In this document: positions 38,601-52,125 of the stretch, one piece after another
How positions within the stretch are numbered: the stretch's first letter is position 1
How the letters are laid out: each line of letters begins with the position of its first letter
Source: Amycolatopsis lexingtonensis
GTDB taxonomy: Bacteria > Actinomycetota > Actinomycetes > Mycobacteriales > Pseudonocardiaceae
Direction: 5' to 3'
NCBI RefSeq assembly: GCF_014873755.1
Contig: NZ_JADBEG010000001.1
Location: 436,501-500,500 of the forward strand
DNA length: 64,000 bases
The notes under the pieces: model-generated
What the model was told of the DNA's origin: nothing
Databases searched by the model: none
What the model saw: only the letters and a program-made list of their open reading frames with translations
Position numbers and translations under genes: made by a program

Positions 38601-38775
38601 GTCGATCGACACGGTCCGCGGACCGGTCGCCTCGGCGTGGACGCAGACCGGCTGCCGCTTCGCCCTCACCGTCACCATCCCCGCAAACACGACCGCCACC
38701 GTCACCCTGCCCACCGGCAACCGAATCCCGGTCGGCTCCGGGACGTCCCAGTTCACCGTCCGCCACTGCGCCTGA
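35623..38775 (+). CDS. Secreted GH78 alpha-L-rhamnosidase
   Basis: A 1050-aa extracellular rhamnosidase. Start ATG 35623 after GGAG (a GTG two codons earlier is less likely). Signal peptide to about residue 26 (SARVVLAVLTAVLSLVATAS). Then an Ig-like N-domain, a lectin-like insert with a ligand-binding pattern (about 185-310), Bac_rhamnosid_N, the beta domain (YVYDFGENFAGWSRLRV), and the catalytic (alpha/alpha)6 barrel with DNPVRDERTPPGMDVQ and MWPEDRGFGDWCPP, which hold the catalytic Glu/Asp cluster. A C-terminal beta domain closes the protein. It heads an operon with an SGNH esterase and a GH2 galactosidase, suggesting attack on rhamnogalacturonan or rhamnosylated plant glycans. Confidence 0.93.
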   Translation: MSARVVLAVLTAVLSLVATASPARAAERDPAVQVVDLRAGNVVNPLAASSTPTLSWKLRSGRPGERQTAYRILVATSPRLLAQNRADVWDSGKVASSQSVAVPYLGPATGAGRRNYWTVEVWDARGAGPVKAEPAWWETGPVQPADWAGAKWITPDAGNAYAWQDFALDVDFTIEAAAASVVFRAAGADDFLLWQVNAAETPGKVLLRPHVKSHGSFALLGETDVSAVLTPQTVHAPHHLRVEARGSTVVTAIDGTQVDSRTVDAVRTGTIGFRTSVSQGTPEAAAYDNLAVHGLDGTLLFSDDFSAAPDARFPGAAVTDGRLEPQGDPLLLAQSPDAPLLRHEFVLDKPVASARAYVYGLGFSELHLNGGKVGDQVLAPGSTPYDKRNLYDSFDVTGQVHIGPNAVGLWLGNGYGPRFSRYGFRWTGPKQGIVALVVTFADGSRRTVTTDESWKWSDGPVTANDLYAGESYDARLEQDGWDRPGFDDSGWHPAGVASAPSASLAGSTAPPIRVVRTLRPVAVRQPRPGVYVYDFGENFAGWSRLRVAGPAGTAVRMRTAEELSADGMLDTTTNRDAAATDSYTLGPARGVQVYEPRFTYHGFRYLELTGYPGTPDLGSVAGRVVHADVAATGHVETSDPLLNTIWANNRRAVLNNSMSLPTDNPVRDERTPPGMDVQAYHDAAVLDFGMDTFYGKYLLDLPPGTALPSDDGNARLPDMGGGSVDLAWSLYEQYGDLTRLAAAYPAMKTFVDTNAAAHPDLMWPEDRGFGDWCPPDRSPNANGGQGNPAAGACFSERSLVNTALSYRQAEDVAKAARALGKTADAAHFAELASAIAAAFNAHFLVGATYGDGRQTTSVLPLAFGIVPPDKVAAVGAKLVDTILNQDGGHLDTGIFGTRYLPEALARAGRIDVALTVLRARTYPGFGYEIGRGATTPWEQWTYESGMETHDHAMFAGINAAFYTQFAGITPAAPGYASIAIAPQVPAGLGHVSASIDTVRGPVASAWTQTGCRFALTVTIPANTTATVTLPTGNRIPVGSGTSQFTVRHCA

Positions 38776-38789
38776 CCCCGGAGGACCTC

Positions 38790-44430
<5,641 letters not shown>

Positions 44431-44434
44431 GGGG

Positions 44435-45424
44435 CTAGATGGCCAGGAGGACGCGGCCGAACGGGCTGCCCTCGGCGAGGTGGCGTTGCGCCTGCGCGGC
44501 CTCCTCCAGCGGGAACACGCGGTCGACCAGCGGCGTGATCTCCTTGCGGGCGACCAGTTCGAGCAGGCGCGTGTTCGCCGCGTTGATCTGCTCCGGGCTG
44601 AACAGGGCGAACCGGAAGCCGTGGATGTGGGCGTTCTTCCAGATGAGGTCGGTGACGTCGATTTCGGTGCGGGTGCTCGCCGTGTAGCCGATGCTGACCA
44701 GGGTGCCGTCCACGGCCAGCGCGCCCAGCGCCGCACCGGTCACGGGACCGCCGACCCCGTCGAGGACGACGTCGACGCCGCGGCCGCTGGTCAGCCGGTG
44801 CACCCCGTCGCGCAGGGACTCGGTGGACAGGTCGATCACCTCGAACCCGAGCGCGCGGCCGCGCTCGGCCTTCGCGGTGGTGGTGGCGGTGGTGATCGCC
44901 GCGCCGGCGCCGAGCACCCGGGCGATCTCGACGCCGCCTTGCCCGACGCCGCCGCCGACGCCGGGCGCGAGCACGGACTGCCCGGGCCGGAACCCGGCGA
45001 GCTCGGTGAGCGCCAGGTACGCCGTGAGGTGCCCGGTGGCGGCGGTGAGCGCGGCCGCGGCGGTGTCGTCGACGTCGTCCGGGATGGGCAGGACGTGCCG
45101 CGGGTCGACGGCGATGTATTCGGCCCAGGTGCCGTCGGCGCCCACGCCGTACCGGCCGCCGCTGAGCACGACGCGGGTCCCGGCCGGCAGCGCGGTGGCG
45201 CCGGGTTCGGTGAGGACGCCGACGCCGAACCCGCCGGGCCGGATCGGCAGCGGCCGGACGGCGGCCGCGGGGAGCTTGCCGCGGCGGACGGTGTCGTCCA
45301 GCGGGTTCACGCCCGCCAGGGTGAGCCGGACGAGGGCCTGTCCGTCGGCTGGGACCGGGGTGGGGACGTCGACGCTGCTGAGAACGTCGTAGTCACCGAA
45401 CTCGTTGTACTGGATCGCGCGCAT
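44435..45424 (-). CDS. NADP-dependent quinone oxidoreductase-type MDR protein
   Basis: A 329-aa zinc-free medium-chain reductase. MRAIQYNEFGDYDVLSSVDV at the start, AGVNPLDDTVRRGKLP in the GroES domain, and SVLAPGVGGGVGQGGVEIAR for NADPH. It ends RHLAEGSPFGRVLLAI, typical of quinone oxidoreductases. It follows the CGNR regulator by 33 bp on the same strand and is probably its target. Convergent with the GH2 gene, only 4 bp apart, with no visible hairpin between them. Confidence 0.88.
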   Translation of the reverse strand: MRAIQYNEFGDYDVLSSVDVPTPVPADGQALVRLTLAGVNPLDDTVRRGKLPAAAVRPLPIRPGGFGVGVLTEPGATALPAGTRVVLSGGRYGVGADGTWAEYIAVDPRHVLPIPDDVDDTAAAALTAATGHLTAYLALTELAGFRPGQSVLAPGVGGGVGQGGVEIARVLGAGAAITTATTTAKAERGRALGFEVIDLSTESLRDGVHRLTSGRGVDVVLDGVGGPVTGAALGALAVDGTLVSIGYTASTRTEIDVTDLIWKNAHIHGFRFALFSPEQINAANTRLLELVARKEITPLVDRVFPLEEAAQAQRHLAEGSPFGRVLLAI

Positions 45425-45457
45425 GGGGGGAGTCCTATCGAAAGAGATGTTTCTGTT

Positions 45458-46027
45458 TCAGTTCTGTTCGGAACGCTGCCGGGCGCGGTAGGCCCGCAGG
45501 TTGGCCGGGTTGCCGCAGACGCGCACGTCGTGCCAGGTGCCGCTGTTGTTGCGCGAGCGGTCGAAGAACGCGGCTTCGCACCGGGGGTTGCGGCAGGCCT
45601 TGAGCCGGCGCCACGTGTCGGCGGCCTGGGCCTCCGCGATCGCGATCAAGGCGAGCGACGAAAGGGCCCGCCAGCCGGTGCCGCGGGGCTCCGGCCGGAC
45701 CCGGCCGTCCGGGCCGAGGCGGAGCACCACTCCGGCTTGGTGTTCCGGTCCGGTCGCCTGGGTGACATGGGCGTGGAGGTCGACGCGGAGGTCGCGAAGC
45801 GGGTCGAGATCCGCCTCGTCGAGCGCGACCGCGGGCACGTCCTGACCGGTCTCTTCGGTCCATGCCGCCAGGGCCCCGGTAGCCCAGTCCTGCGCCGATG
45901 CGACGTCGGCGAGCAGGTCGGGCTGACGGGGACGGCCGGCGGACCGGGTGTTGAGCAGGTCCTGCACGAACCCCAGGCCGCCCGGGGCGGGCGAGAGGCC
46001 GTAGCGGGTGGTCGCGAGCCAGGTCAT
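45458..46027 (-). CDS. CGNR zinc-finger (ABATE domain) transcriptional regulator
   Basis: A 189-aa regulator with an N-terminal ABATE sensor-type domain (GLGFVQDLLNTRSAG) and a C-terminal CGNR zinc finger (LKACRNPRCEAAFFDRSRNN, then WHDVRVCGNPANLRAYRAR) in which the four Cys ligands are present. Known relatives repress adjacent stress or detoxification genes. It probably controls itself and the oxidoreductase that follows. The 441 bp upstream (46028-46468) hold the repeat pair described separately and no convincing gene. Confidence 0.87.
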   Translation of the reverse strand: MTWLATTRYGLSPAPGGLGFVQDLLNTRSAGRPRQPDLLADVASAQDWATGALAAWTEETGQDVPAVALDEADLDPLRDLRVDLHAHVTQATGPEHQAGVVLRLGPDGRVRPEPRGTGWRALSSLALIAIAEAQAADTWRRLKACRNPRCEAAFFDRSRNNSGTWHDVRVCGNPANLRAYRARQRSEQN

Positions 46028-46151
46028 GAAATAAGCATGACGCGTTAGGCTGTTTCGTGCGGCACTCTGTGAGCGAGGTCACGACGGTCGCGTCTTCGAG
46101 CGGGCGCGGTTCCTGCTGAGCTTCGTGCTCATCGGCGCGGTGCTCAAGGGC

Positions 46152-46246
46152 CCGGCAAAGTTGGGGCAGCTCGCTCCGCAGCGGCGTCGCCAACGTCTTG
46201 AATGACTCATTCAGGTCTTCGGATGTCCTGAATGACTCATTCAAGA
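46152..46246. repeat. Second locus of the palindromic repeat family
   Basis: CCGGCAAAGTT (46152-46162) is followed after 36 bp by TGAATGACTCATTCA at 46199-46213 and again at 46229-46243. The flanks extend these to a 21-bp inverted repeat (46196?-46216 with 46226-46246) with one mismatch at the palindrome centre. Sequence and spacing match the pair at 21941-22036 in reverse orientation. Confidence 0.85.
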
Positions 46247-46468
46247 CATCGCAGGTCCGCGCGGCGCCGCTCGCCACGGCCAGGGCCGGTGGGCTCGGGC
46301 CGGGGCGGCGCGTCGTTCCACTTCGGACGGCCGGAGAGCCGGCGTCCTCCCGCGCCGCGCGGGGGTTCCCCGACCGGGTAATGCCTGGTCCCGCGAATTG
46401 CGGGCCCCGGTTCCCGGTGGGAGCGTCGGGGGACCGACTGTTTTCCCACCACGGAACCAGGAGCTCGC

Positions 46469-46765
46469 ATGACCACCACCGAAATGCCCGCCGTGCACGA
46501 ATGCACCGTCAGCGGTTGTTCCTACAACCACGACGGGTGCCACGCGTTCGCCATCACCGTCGGCGGTGACAACGGGTCCGCCGACTGCGGCACGTTCGTC
46601 CCGCTGAACACGAAGGGTGGCCTGGACCGCGTCGTCGCGCAGGTCGGCGCGTGCTCCCGCGCGGACTGCCGGCACAACTCGGCCCTGGAGTGCACCGCGC
46701 CCAGCGTCCGCGTCGGGGCCGGCGAGGGTGGGCACACGGCGAACTGCCTGACCTACGAGCGGTAG
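46469..46765 (+). CDS. DUF1540 domain protein
   Basis: A 98-aa cysteine-rich protein containing two CX3-4C...C blocks typical of DUF1540 (VHECTVSGCSYNHDGCHAFA and GACSRADCRHNSALECTAPS). The Cys pattern suggests metal or disulfide stabilisation. The ribosome site CAGGAG precedes the ATG. Function unknown; it stands alone between the repeat locus and a convergent methyltransferase. Confidence 0.85.
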   Translation: MTTTEMPAVHECTVSGCSYNHDGCHAFAITVGGDNGSADCGTFVPLNTKGGLDRVVAQVGACSRADCRHNSALECTAPSVRVGAGEGGHTANCLTYER

Positions 46766-46787
46766 CGGATCCCGCCGGAGGGAGCGC

Positions 46788-47804
46788 TCAGGGGGAGTCC
46801 CCTCCGGTGGGGACGAATTCCAGCGCCGTCCGGCCGTCCGACACCGGGGTCGCGGCGCGCAGCGTGAGACCGCTTTCGGCGGCCAGTGCGGTGAGGTCCG
46901 CGACCGTCCGTTCGCGACCGCCGAAGCACATCAGCATGAACAGGTCGATCGCCGTGTCCACGCCCTGGTCGCGCACCGGCTCGACGGCCACCACGGTGGC
47001 GTCCGGGGTGGCCGCCCGGCGGCAGACCGCCAGGATGCGGCGGGCCCCGTCGTCGTCCCAGTCGTGCAGGATGTCCGACAGCAGGTAGGCGTCCGCGCCG
47101 GTGGGCAGCGGGTCGAAGAAGCTGCCGGACACCGCGCCGGCGCGGTCCGAGAGCCCGGCGGCCGCGAACCGGGCCGCCGCGGCGGTGGCCGACGGCGCCA
47201 GGTCCAGCACCTCGCCGCGGACGCCGGGGTGGGCCCGCAGGATCGCTTCGAGCAGCGTGCCCTCCCCGCCGCCGACGTCGAGGATCCGGGGGAAGCGGCC
47301 CCAGTCGAAGCGCTCGGCGATCTGCGGGGCCTGCACCTGGAAGCGCCAGCGCATCTGGGCGTCGAACGAGCGCCGCAGGGCCGGCTCGGCGTCGATGTCC
47401 GCCCAGAAGTCCCGGCCGTAGCGCTGGACGTACGCGGGCTCGCCGGTGGTGATCGTCCCCAGCAGGTCCGCGAACGCGAGTTCGGCGCGCCCGCCCGCGC
47501 AGCCGATGTCGAGCAGCGGCTTCACGCCTTCCGGCGCGTCTTCCCGCAGCTGGGCGCCGAGTTCGGTGGGCCGGTACCGCCCCGACGTCACTTCGAAGAC
47601 GCCGACCGCCACCAAGTGGTCGAGCAGGCACTCCAGGGCCGGCGCGGAGGCGCCGGTTTCGGTGGCGAGCTGCTCCGCGGTCGCGCCCGTGTCGCCCGCG
47701 TGCTCGGCCAGGCTGAGCGTCGCGGCCACCCGGATCGCCATGGGGGTGGCCAGGCCGGCCATCGCGAGGATGTTCACCGGCTCGAGGTTAGCGCGTGGCA
47801 TCAT
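46788..47804 (-). CDS. SAM-dependent O-methyltransferase family protein
   Basis: A 338-aa class I methyltransferase of the plant-O-methyltransferase/hydroxyneurosporene type. An N-terminal dimerisation winged helix (PMAIRVAATLSLAEH, EQLATETGASAPALECLLDHL) precedes the SAM site RILDVGGGEGTLLEAI and the catalytic region DAYLLSDILHDWDDDGARRIL. Start at 47804 is tentative (tandem ATG codons at 47804 and 47801). It is divergent from the XRE regulator. Likely acts on a phenolic or polyketide metabolite; the substrate is unknown. Confidence 0.83.
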   Translation of the reverse strand: MMPRANLEPVNILAMAGLATPMAIRVAATLSLAEHAGDTGATAEQLATETGASAPALECLLDHLVAVGVFEVTSGRYRPTELGAQLREDAPEGVKPLLDIGCAGGRAELAFADLLGTITTGEPAYVQRYGRDFWADIDAEPALRRSFDAQMRWRFQVQAPQIAERFDWGRFPRILDVGGGEGTLLEAILRAHPGVRGEVLDLAPSATAAAARFAAAGLSDRAGAVSGSFFDPLPTGADAYLLSDILHDWDDDGARRILAVCRRAATPDATVVAVEPVRDQGVDTAIDLFMLMCFGGRERTVADLTALAAESGLTLRAATPVSDGRTALEFVPTGGDSP

Positions 47805-47813
47805 GACGTGGCC

Positions 47814-47831
47814 CGATCGGCGAACCGAACG
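47814..47831. promoter_or_regulatory. Putative XRE operator at the regulator's own promoter
   Basis: CGATCG (47814-47819) and CGAACG (47826-47831) share sequence and identical spacing with the inverted repeat at 48488-48505. It lies 13 bp before the XRE start. Confidence 0.55.
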
Positions 47832-47844
47832 GAGGGCGGTGCGA

Positions 47845-48456
47845 ATGGACGCTTTACCGAACGGCGGCGACCCGTCGATCCGGGACATGCTCGCGGTGAA
47901 TCTGCGGGCGGCCCGTGCCTCGCGCGAGCTGTCGCTGTCCGAGCTGTCCCGGCGCTCGGGCATCGGCAAGGCGACGCTCTCGCAGCTCGAAGCCGGCACC
48001 GGCAACCCGACCATCGAAACGGTATTCAGCCTGTCTCGCGCCCTTGAGGTGGCGATCTCCGACCTGCTCGACCACCGGCCGCGCGGCGGGCTGACCGTCG
48101 TGCGCGGAGCCGACGTCGAGGTGCTGCGCGGCGAGGGCGTCGACCTGCGGCCGCTACGCCGGATCGAGGCCGACAGCAGCGTCTTCGAGGTCTACGACCA
48201 GGTCGTGCGGGGCGACGCGCCGCAACGCTCGCAGGGCCACGTCGGCGTCGAGCACACCGTCGTCCAGACCGGCGAGCTGCGGGTCGAGGTGGCCGGCCGC
48301 GTCGTCGACCTCGGGCCGGGCGACTACGTGGCGTTCGACGCCCGCGAGCCGCACAGCTACACCGCGCTGGCGGCCCCGGTGCACTCGGTGCTGCTCCTGC
48401 AATACCGCGCGGACGAGCGGCTCGACGGCCGCCCGCACCCCGTGCTGCGGGATTGA
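47845..48456 (+). CDS. XRE family regulator with C-terminal cupin domain
   Basis: A 203-aa regulator. The XRE helix-turn-helix is SLSELSRRSGIGKATLSQLE at about residues 30-50, and a small cupin (GHVGVEHTVVQTGELRVEV, LGPGDYVAFDAREPHSYTAL) follows at about 120-190. The ATG follows GGAGGGCGG. It is 60 bp upstream of the hydroxyproline operon in the same direction, and matching operator-like repeats precede both, so it probably controls that operon and itself, sensing a pathway compound through the cupin. Confidence 0.87.
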   Translation: MDALPNGGDPSIRDMLAVNLRAARASRELSLSELSRRSGIGKATLSQLEAGTGNPTIETVFSLSRALEVAISDLLDHRPRGGLTVVRGADVEVLRGEGVDLRPLRRIEADSSVFEVYDQVVRGDAPQRSQGHVGVEHTVVQTGELRVEVAGRVVDLGPGDYVAFDAREPHSYTALAAPVHSVLLLQYRADERLDGRPHPVLRD

Positions 48457-48505
48457 CACTCCTCCGACCGCGGATTTACGCTCCGATCGTTCGCTATACC
48501 GAACG
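48453..48505 (+). promoter_or_regulatory. Promoter and operator of the hydroxyproline operon
   Basis: TTGACA (48453-48458, overlapping the XRE stop) and TACGCT (48477-48482) are 18 bp apart. The inverted repeat CGTTCGCTATACCGAACG (48488-48505) covers the expected transcription start. Confidence 0.6.
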
Positions 48506-48516
48506 CTGGAGGGTCG

Positions 48517-49683
48517 ATGAACCGAACGCGGGTGGTGGTGATCGGCGCCGGGATCGTCGGCGCGGCCTGTGCCAGGGAACTCCGGCTGGCCGGCTTCGAC
48601 GTCCTCGTCGTCGACCGCGGCCGGCCCGCGGGCGGCACCACCTCCCACGGCGAAGGCAACCTCCTCGTCTCGGACAAGGGACCGGGTGCGGAGCTCGTGC
48701 TCGCCCAGCTGTCGAACCGGTTGTGGCCGCGGCTCGTCGAAGAACTCGCCGGTGAAGACCCCGGTGCGGCGGCCGCGGTGGAGTTCGACCCCAAGGGCGG
48801 CATCGTCGTCGCGACCACCGAGGCCGGCGCCCGCGCGCTCACCGCGTTCGCCGAGGCGCAGGCCGCCGCCGGGGTGCGCACCGAGCGGCTGTCGCCGGCC
48901 GACGTCGCGGCGGCCGAACCGGCGCTCACCCGCGAGGTGACCGCCGCCGTCCGCTACCCGGAAGACGCCCAGGTGCAGCCGGCCGGCGCCGCGCTGGCCC
49001 TGCTGGGCTCGGCGCTCGCCCACGGCGCCCGGCTGCGAGCGGACACCGAGGTCACCGGCGCCCGCGTCGAAGGCGGCCGGCTGACCGGGGTCCGGGTGCC
49101 CGGCGAAGTCCTCGACGCGGACGTCGTCGTGAACGCGGCGGGCCCGTGGGCCGGCGAGGTGTCGGCGCGGCTCGGCGCCCCGATCGCCGTCCGGCCGCGC
49201 CGCGGGGAAGTGCTGGTGACCACCCCGATGCCCGGCGTGGTGCGGCACAAGGTCTACGACGCCGACTACGTCGGGGCGGTCGGCACCGGCAGCGGCGACC
49301 TGCAGACCTCCGCGGTGGTCGAGTCGACGCGCGGCGGCACCGTGCTGATCGGCTCGTCGCGCCGCCGCGTGGGCTTCGACGACGCGATCCGGCCGGAAGT
49401 GCTCGGCGGCATCGCGGCCAAGGCCGTCCGGCTGTTCCCCGCGCTCGCCGACGCGGCGGTGATGCGGGCCTACGGCGGCTTCCGGCCCTACGTGGACGAT
49501 CACCTCCCGGTGCTGGGCGCGGACCCCCGGCTGGGAAACCTCTGGCACGCGACGGGACACGAAGGCGCGGGCATCGGCCTCAGCGTCGGCACCGCGCGGC
49601 TGCTGCGCGAGCTGCTCACCGGGGAGACACCGTCGATGCCGGTCGAAGAATTCACTGTGGACCGTCCGGCGGTGGTCGCGTGA
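48517..49683 (+). CDS. FAD-dependent D-amino-acid-type dehydrogenase (hydroxyproline dehydrogenase beta subunit)
   Basis: A 388-aa DAO-fold flavoprotein. FAD binding VVVIGAGIVGAACARELRLA at the start, PAGGTTSHGEGNLLVSDKG, and the C-terminal HATGHEGAGIGLSVGTARLL. It is followed by a small 2Fe-2S protein and an NAD(P)/FAD oxidoreductase, the HcnABC-like three-gene arrangement that in hydroxyproline pathways forms the D-hydroxyproline dehydrogenase. With an epimerase and a DHDPS-type deaminase downstream, oxidation of cis-4-hydroxy-D-proline is the best call. Confidence 0.87.
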   Translation: MNRTRVVVIGAGIVGAACARELRLAGFDVLVVDRGRPAGGTTSHGEGNLLVSDKGPGAELVLAQLSNRLWPRLVEELAGEDPGAAAAVEFDPKGGIVVATTEAGARALTAFAEAQAAAGVRTERLSPADVAAAEPALTREVTAAVRYPEDAQVQPAGAALALLGSALAHGARLRADTEVTGARVEGGRLTGVRVPGEVLDADVVVNAAGPWAGEVSARLGAPIAVRPRRGEVLVTTPMPGVVRHKVYDADYVGAVGTGSGDLQTSAVVESTRGGTVLIGSSRRRVGFDDAIRPEVLGGIAAKAVRLFPALADAAVMRAYGGFRPYVDDHLPVLGADPRLGNLWHATGHEGAGIGLSVGTARLLRELLTGETPSMPVEEFTVDRPAVVA

Positions 49684-49934
49684 CCATCGAAATCACCGTC
49701 GACGGCGAACCGGTGGCCGGGCTCGACGGCCAGACCGTGGCCGGCGTGCTGCTGGCGGCCGGGCGGAAGTCGTGGCGCACCACGCGGTCCGGCGCGCCGC
49801 GCGGCGTGTTCTGCGGGATCGGTGCCTGCTTCGACTGCCTGCTGACCGTGAACGGCGTGCCCGACGTTCGCGCCTGCCGCCGCCGCGCCGCCGACGGCGA
49901 CGAAATCCTGACCCAGTCCCGGGAGGACGCATGA
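49680..49934 (+). CDS. (2Fe-2S)-binding small subunit of hydroxyproline dehydrogenase
   Basis: An 84-aa ferredoxin-like protein, FCGIGACFDCLLTVNG with a further Cys in VRACRRR, giving the 2Fe-2S ligands. GTG start overlaps the preceding stop by 4 bp; the next gene overlaps by 4 bp. It corresponds to the HcnA-like subunit. Confidence 0.88.
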   Translation: MTIEITVDGEPVAGLDGQTVAGVLLAAGRKSWRTTRSGAPRGVFCGIGACFDCLLTVNGVPDVRACRRRAADGDEILTQSREDA

Positions 49935-51217
49935 CGCGGGTGGTCGTCGTCGGTGCCGGGCCCGCCGGGCTCGCGGCCGCCGAACACGCCGTGCGCGCCG
50001 GGGCCGACGTCACGCTCCTGGACCAGTCCGACGCACCGGGCGGGCAGTACCACCGGAAGCCGCCGGGGGCGCCACACGGCTTCGAAGCGCTGCTGAGCCG
50101 GTGCTCGTGGTGGCCGGAAAGCACGGTGTGGGCGGTCGATGGCAAACGTTTGCACGTCCTGCGCGGCCCGGCCGACGGGGCCGGGCGGCAGCGGCACGTC
50201 CTCGAGCCCGACGCGCTGGTCCTCGCCACCGGCGCGCACGACCGCACGCTGCCGTTCCCCGGCTGGCAGCTGCCCGGCGTCTTCACCGCGGGTGCCGCGC
50301 AGGCACTGGCCAAGGGCGACCGGGTCGCTGTCGGCAACCGGGTGCTCGTGGCCGGGGCCGGGCCGTTCCTGCTGCCGGTCGCCGAGTCGCTCCTGGCCGT
50401 CGGAGCCGACGTTCTCGCCGTCCTGGAAGCGAACCCGGCGTCGACCGTCCGGAAAGGATGGTCGTGGCGGGACGCGCGCAAGGCGGGGGAACTCGCGCGG
50501 TACGCGGTCGCGCTGGCCCGCCACCGGGTGCCGTACCACCTGGGCCGGACGGTCGTCGAAGCGCGCGGGGACGACCGCGTGCGGGAGGTGGTGACCGCCC
50601 GCCTCCGCGCGGACTGGTCGGTCGTGCCCGGCACGGAACGGACCTACGAGGTCGACGCCGTCTGCATCGGGCACGGGTTCGCGCCGCAGCCGGAACTGGC
50701 CGTCGCGGCCGGGTGCGCGCTCGACGGCGGCTTCGTCCGCGTCGGCGCGGACCAGGGCACGAGCGTCCCCGGGGTGTTCGCCGCGGGGGAGCTGACCGGC
50801 ATCGGCGGCGCGGACGCCGCGGCGGCCGAAGGCGCGGTCGCCGGGTGCACCGCGGCCGGGGGCGTACCCGACCGCGCGCTGCTGCGCGAGCGGGACCGCA
50901 CGCGGGCGTTCGCCGCCCGGCTGGCCGCCGCCCACCCGATCGGCGCGGCGTGGCCGGGCTGGCTGCGCGAGGACACGATCGTCTGCCGGTGCGAGGAAAC
51001 GACCGCCGGCGAACTGACGCGCGCGGCCCGCGACCCGGCCGCACCCGGCCCGCACGCGCTCAAGCTCGGCACCCGTGCCGGCCTCGGCCCCTGCCAGGGC
51101 CGGATGTGCGGCGCCGCCGTCAGCGCGCTGTGCGGCACCGCCGAGCGCCACCACCGTCCGATCGCCCAGCCGATCCGCCTGGGCGAGCTCGCCGACGTTA
51201 AGGAGAACGACGTATGA
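49931..51217 (+). CDS. NAD(P)/FAD-dependent oxidoreductase, hydroxyproline dehydrogenase alpha-type subunit
   Basis: A 428-aa flavoprotein. The Rossmann motif VVVVGAGPAGLAAAEHAVRA at the N-terminus, a second dinucleotide site RVLVAGAGPFLLPVAESLLA, and a C-terminal BFD-like [2Fe-2S] domain with IVCRCEETTAGEL and GPCQGRMCG. It corresponds to HcnB-like subunits. Overlaps its neighbours by 4 bp on both sides. Confidence 0.87.
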   Translation: MTRVVVVGAGPAGLAAAEHAVRAGADVTLLDQSDAPGGQYHRKPPGAPHGFEALLSRCSWWPESTVWAVDGKRLHVLRGPADGAGRQRHVLEPDALVLATGAHDRTLPFPGWQLPGVFTAGAAQALAKGDRVAVGNRVLVAGAGPFLLPVAESLLAVGADVLAVLEANPASTVRKGWSWRDARKAGELARYAVALARHRVPYHLGRTVVEARGDDRVREVVTARLRADWSVVPGTERTYEVDAVCIGHGFAPQPELAVAAGCALDGGFVRVGADQGTSVPGVFAAGELTGIGGADAAAAEGAVAGCTAAGGVPDRALLRERDRTRAFAARLAAAHPIGAAWPGWLREDTIVCRCEETTAGELTRAARDPAAPGPHALKLGTRAGLGPCQGRMCGAAVSALCGTAERHHRPIAQPIRLGELADVKENDV

Positions 51218-52125
51218 GCACCCGCGATCTGGGGGGCGTGGTCGTCGCCGCCGCCCTGCCGTACCGGGAGGACGACCGCGCCCCCGCCGGGCTGGCCGTC
51301 GACTACGACGCCTACGCCGAGCACTGCCGGTGGCTGGTCGACAGCGGCTGCCGCGGGGTCGGCCCGAACGGGTCGCTCGGCGAGTACTCCTCCCTCACCG
51401 ACGAAGAACGGCGCCGCGTCGCGCGTACCGCGATCGAGGCCGTCGGCGAGGACGGGATCGTCGTCGTCGGCGTGCACGGCCCCGGCGCGCACCAGGCCCG
51501 GCACTGGGCCGAGGTGGCGGCCGAGGACGGCGCGGACGGGGTGCTGTGCCTGCCGCCGACGCTCTACCGCGCCAACCGCGGCGAGGTGCTCGCCCACTTC
51601 GAAGCCGTCGCCTCGGTTGGGCTGCCGGTGATGGTCTACAACAACCCCTTCGACACGAAGGTCGACCTCACGCCGGACCTGCTGGCCGAGATCGCGCGGA
51701 TCGACAACGTCGTGGCGGTCAAGGAGTTCTCCGGCGACGTCCGGCGCGTGCTGGAAATCCGCGAGCGCGCGCCGGAACTGGCGGTGATCGGCGGCGCCGA
51801 CGACGTCGTCCTGGAGAGCCTGCTGATGGGCGCCACCGGCTGGTTCGCCGGGTTCCCCAACGTCTTCCCGGCCGAGTCGGTCCGCCTGTTCGAACTCGCC
51901 ACCGCGGGCAAGCTCGACGAAGCGCGGGCGCTGTACGAGCCGCTGGTGGCCGCGTTCCGCTGGGACTCGCGCACCGAGTTCGTGCAGGCCATCAAGCTCG
52001 GGATGGACCTGGTCGGGCGCCGCGGCGGACCGTGCCGACCACCGCGGGGGCCGCTCTCGGACGTCCACCGCGAGCAGGTCCGCGCCGACATGGGCCGCGC
52101 GCTGGCCGCGCTGGGGGTGGCGTAG
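51214..52125 (+). CDS. DHDPS-family pyrroline-4-hydroxy-2-carboxylate deaminase
   Basis: A 303-aa (beta/alpha)8 lyase. It has the Schiff-base lysine segment VVAVKEFSGD, the catalytic Tyr in MVYNNPFDTK and the binding motif GPNGSLGEYSSLTDEER. In hydroxyproline catabolism this family (HypD) deaminates delta1-pyrroline-4-hydroxy-2-carboxylate to alpha-ketoglutarate semialdehyde. The role is taken from the operon; the fold alone would also fit other aldolases. The start overlaps the preceding gene by 4 bp. Confidence 0.85.
   Translation: MSTRDLGGVVVAAALPYREDDRAPAGLAVDYDAYAEHCRWLVDSGCRGVGPNGSLGEYSSLTDEERRRVARTAIEAVGEDGIVVVGVHGPGAHQARHWAEVAAEDGADGVLCLPPTLYRANRGEVLAHFEAVASVGLPVMVYNNPFDTKVDLTPDLLAEIARIDNVVAVKEFSGDVRRVLEIRERAPELAVIGGADDVVLESLLMGATGWFAGFPNVFPAESVRLFELATAGKLDEARALYEPLVAAFRWDSRTEFVQAIKLGMDLVGRRGGPCRPPRGPLSDVHREQVRADMGRALAALGVA

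Noticed and set aside
45435..46277. Long minus-strand open frame overlapping the CGNR regulator and running into the repeat pair
   Set aside because: Its N-terminal NESF-type residues come from the repeat and the remainder is out of frame with the recognisable CGNR zinc-finger protein.
46777..46790. CebR-like sequence GGAGGGAGCGCTCA
   Set aside because: It lies between the ends of convergent genes, lacks the outer palindrome bases, and has no promoter or catabolic gene beside it.
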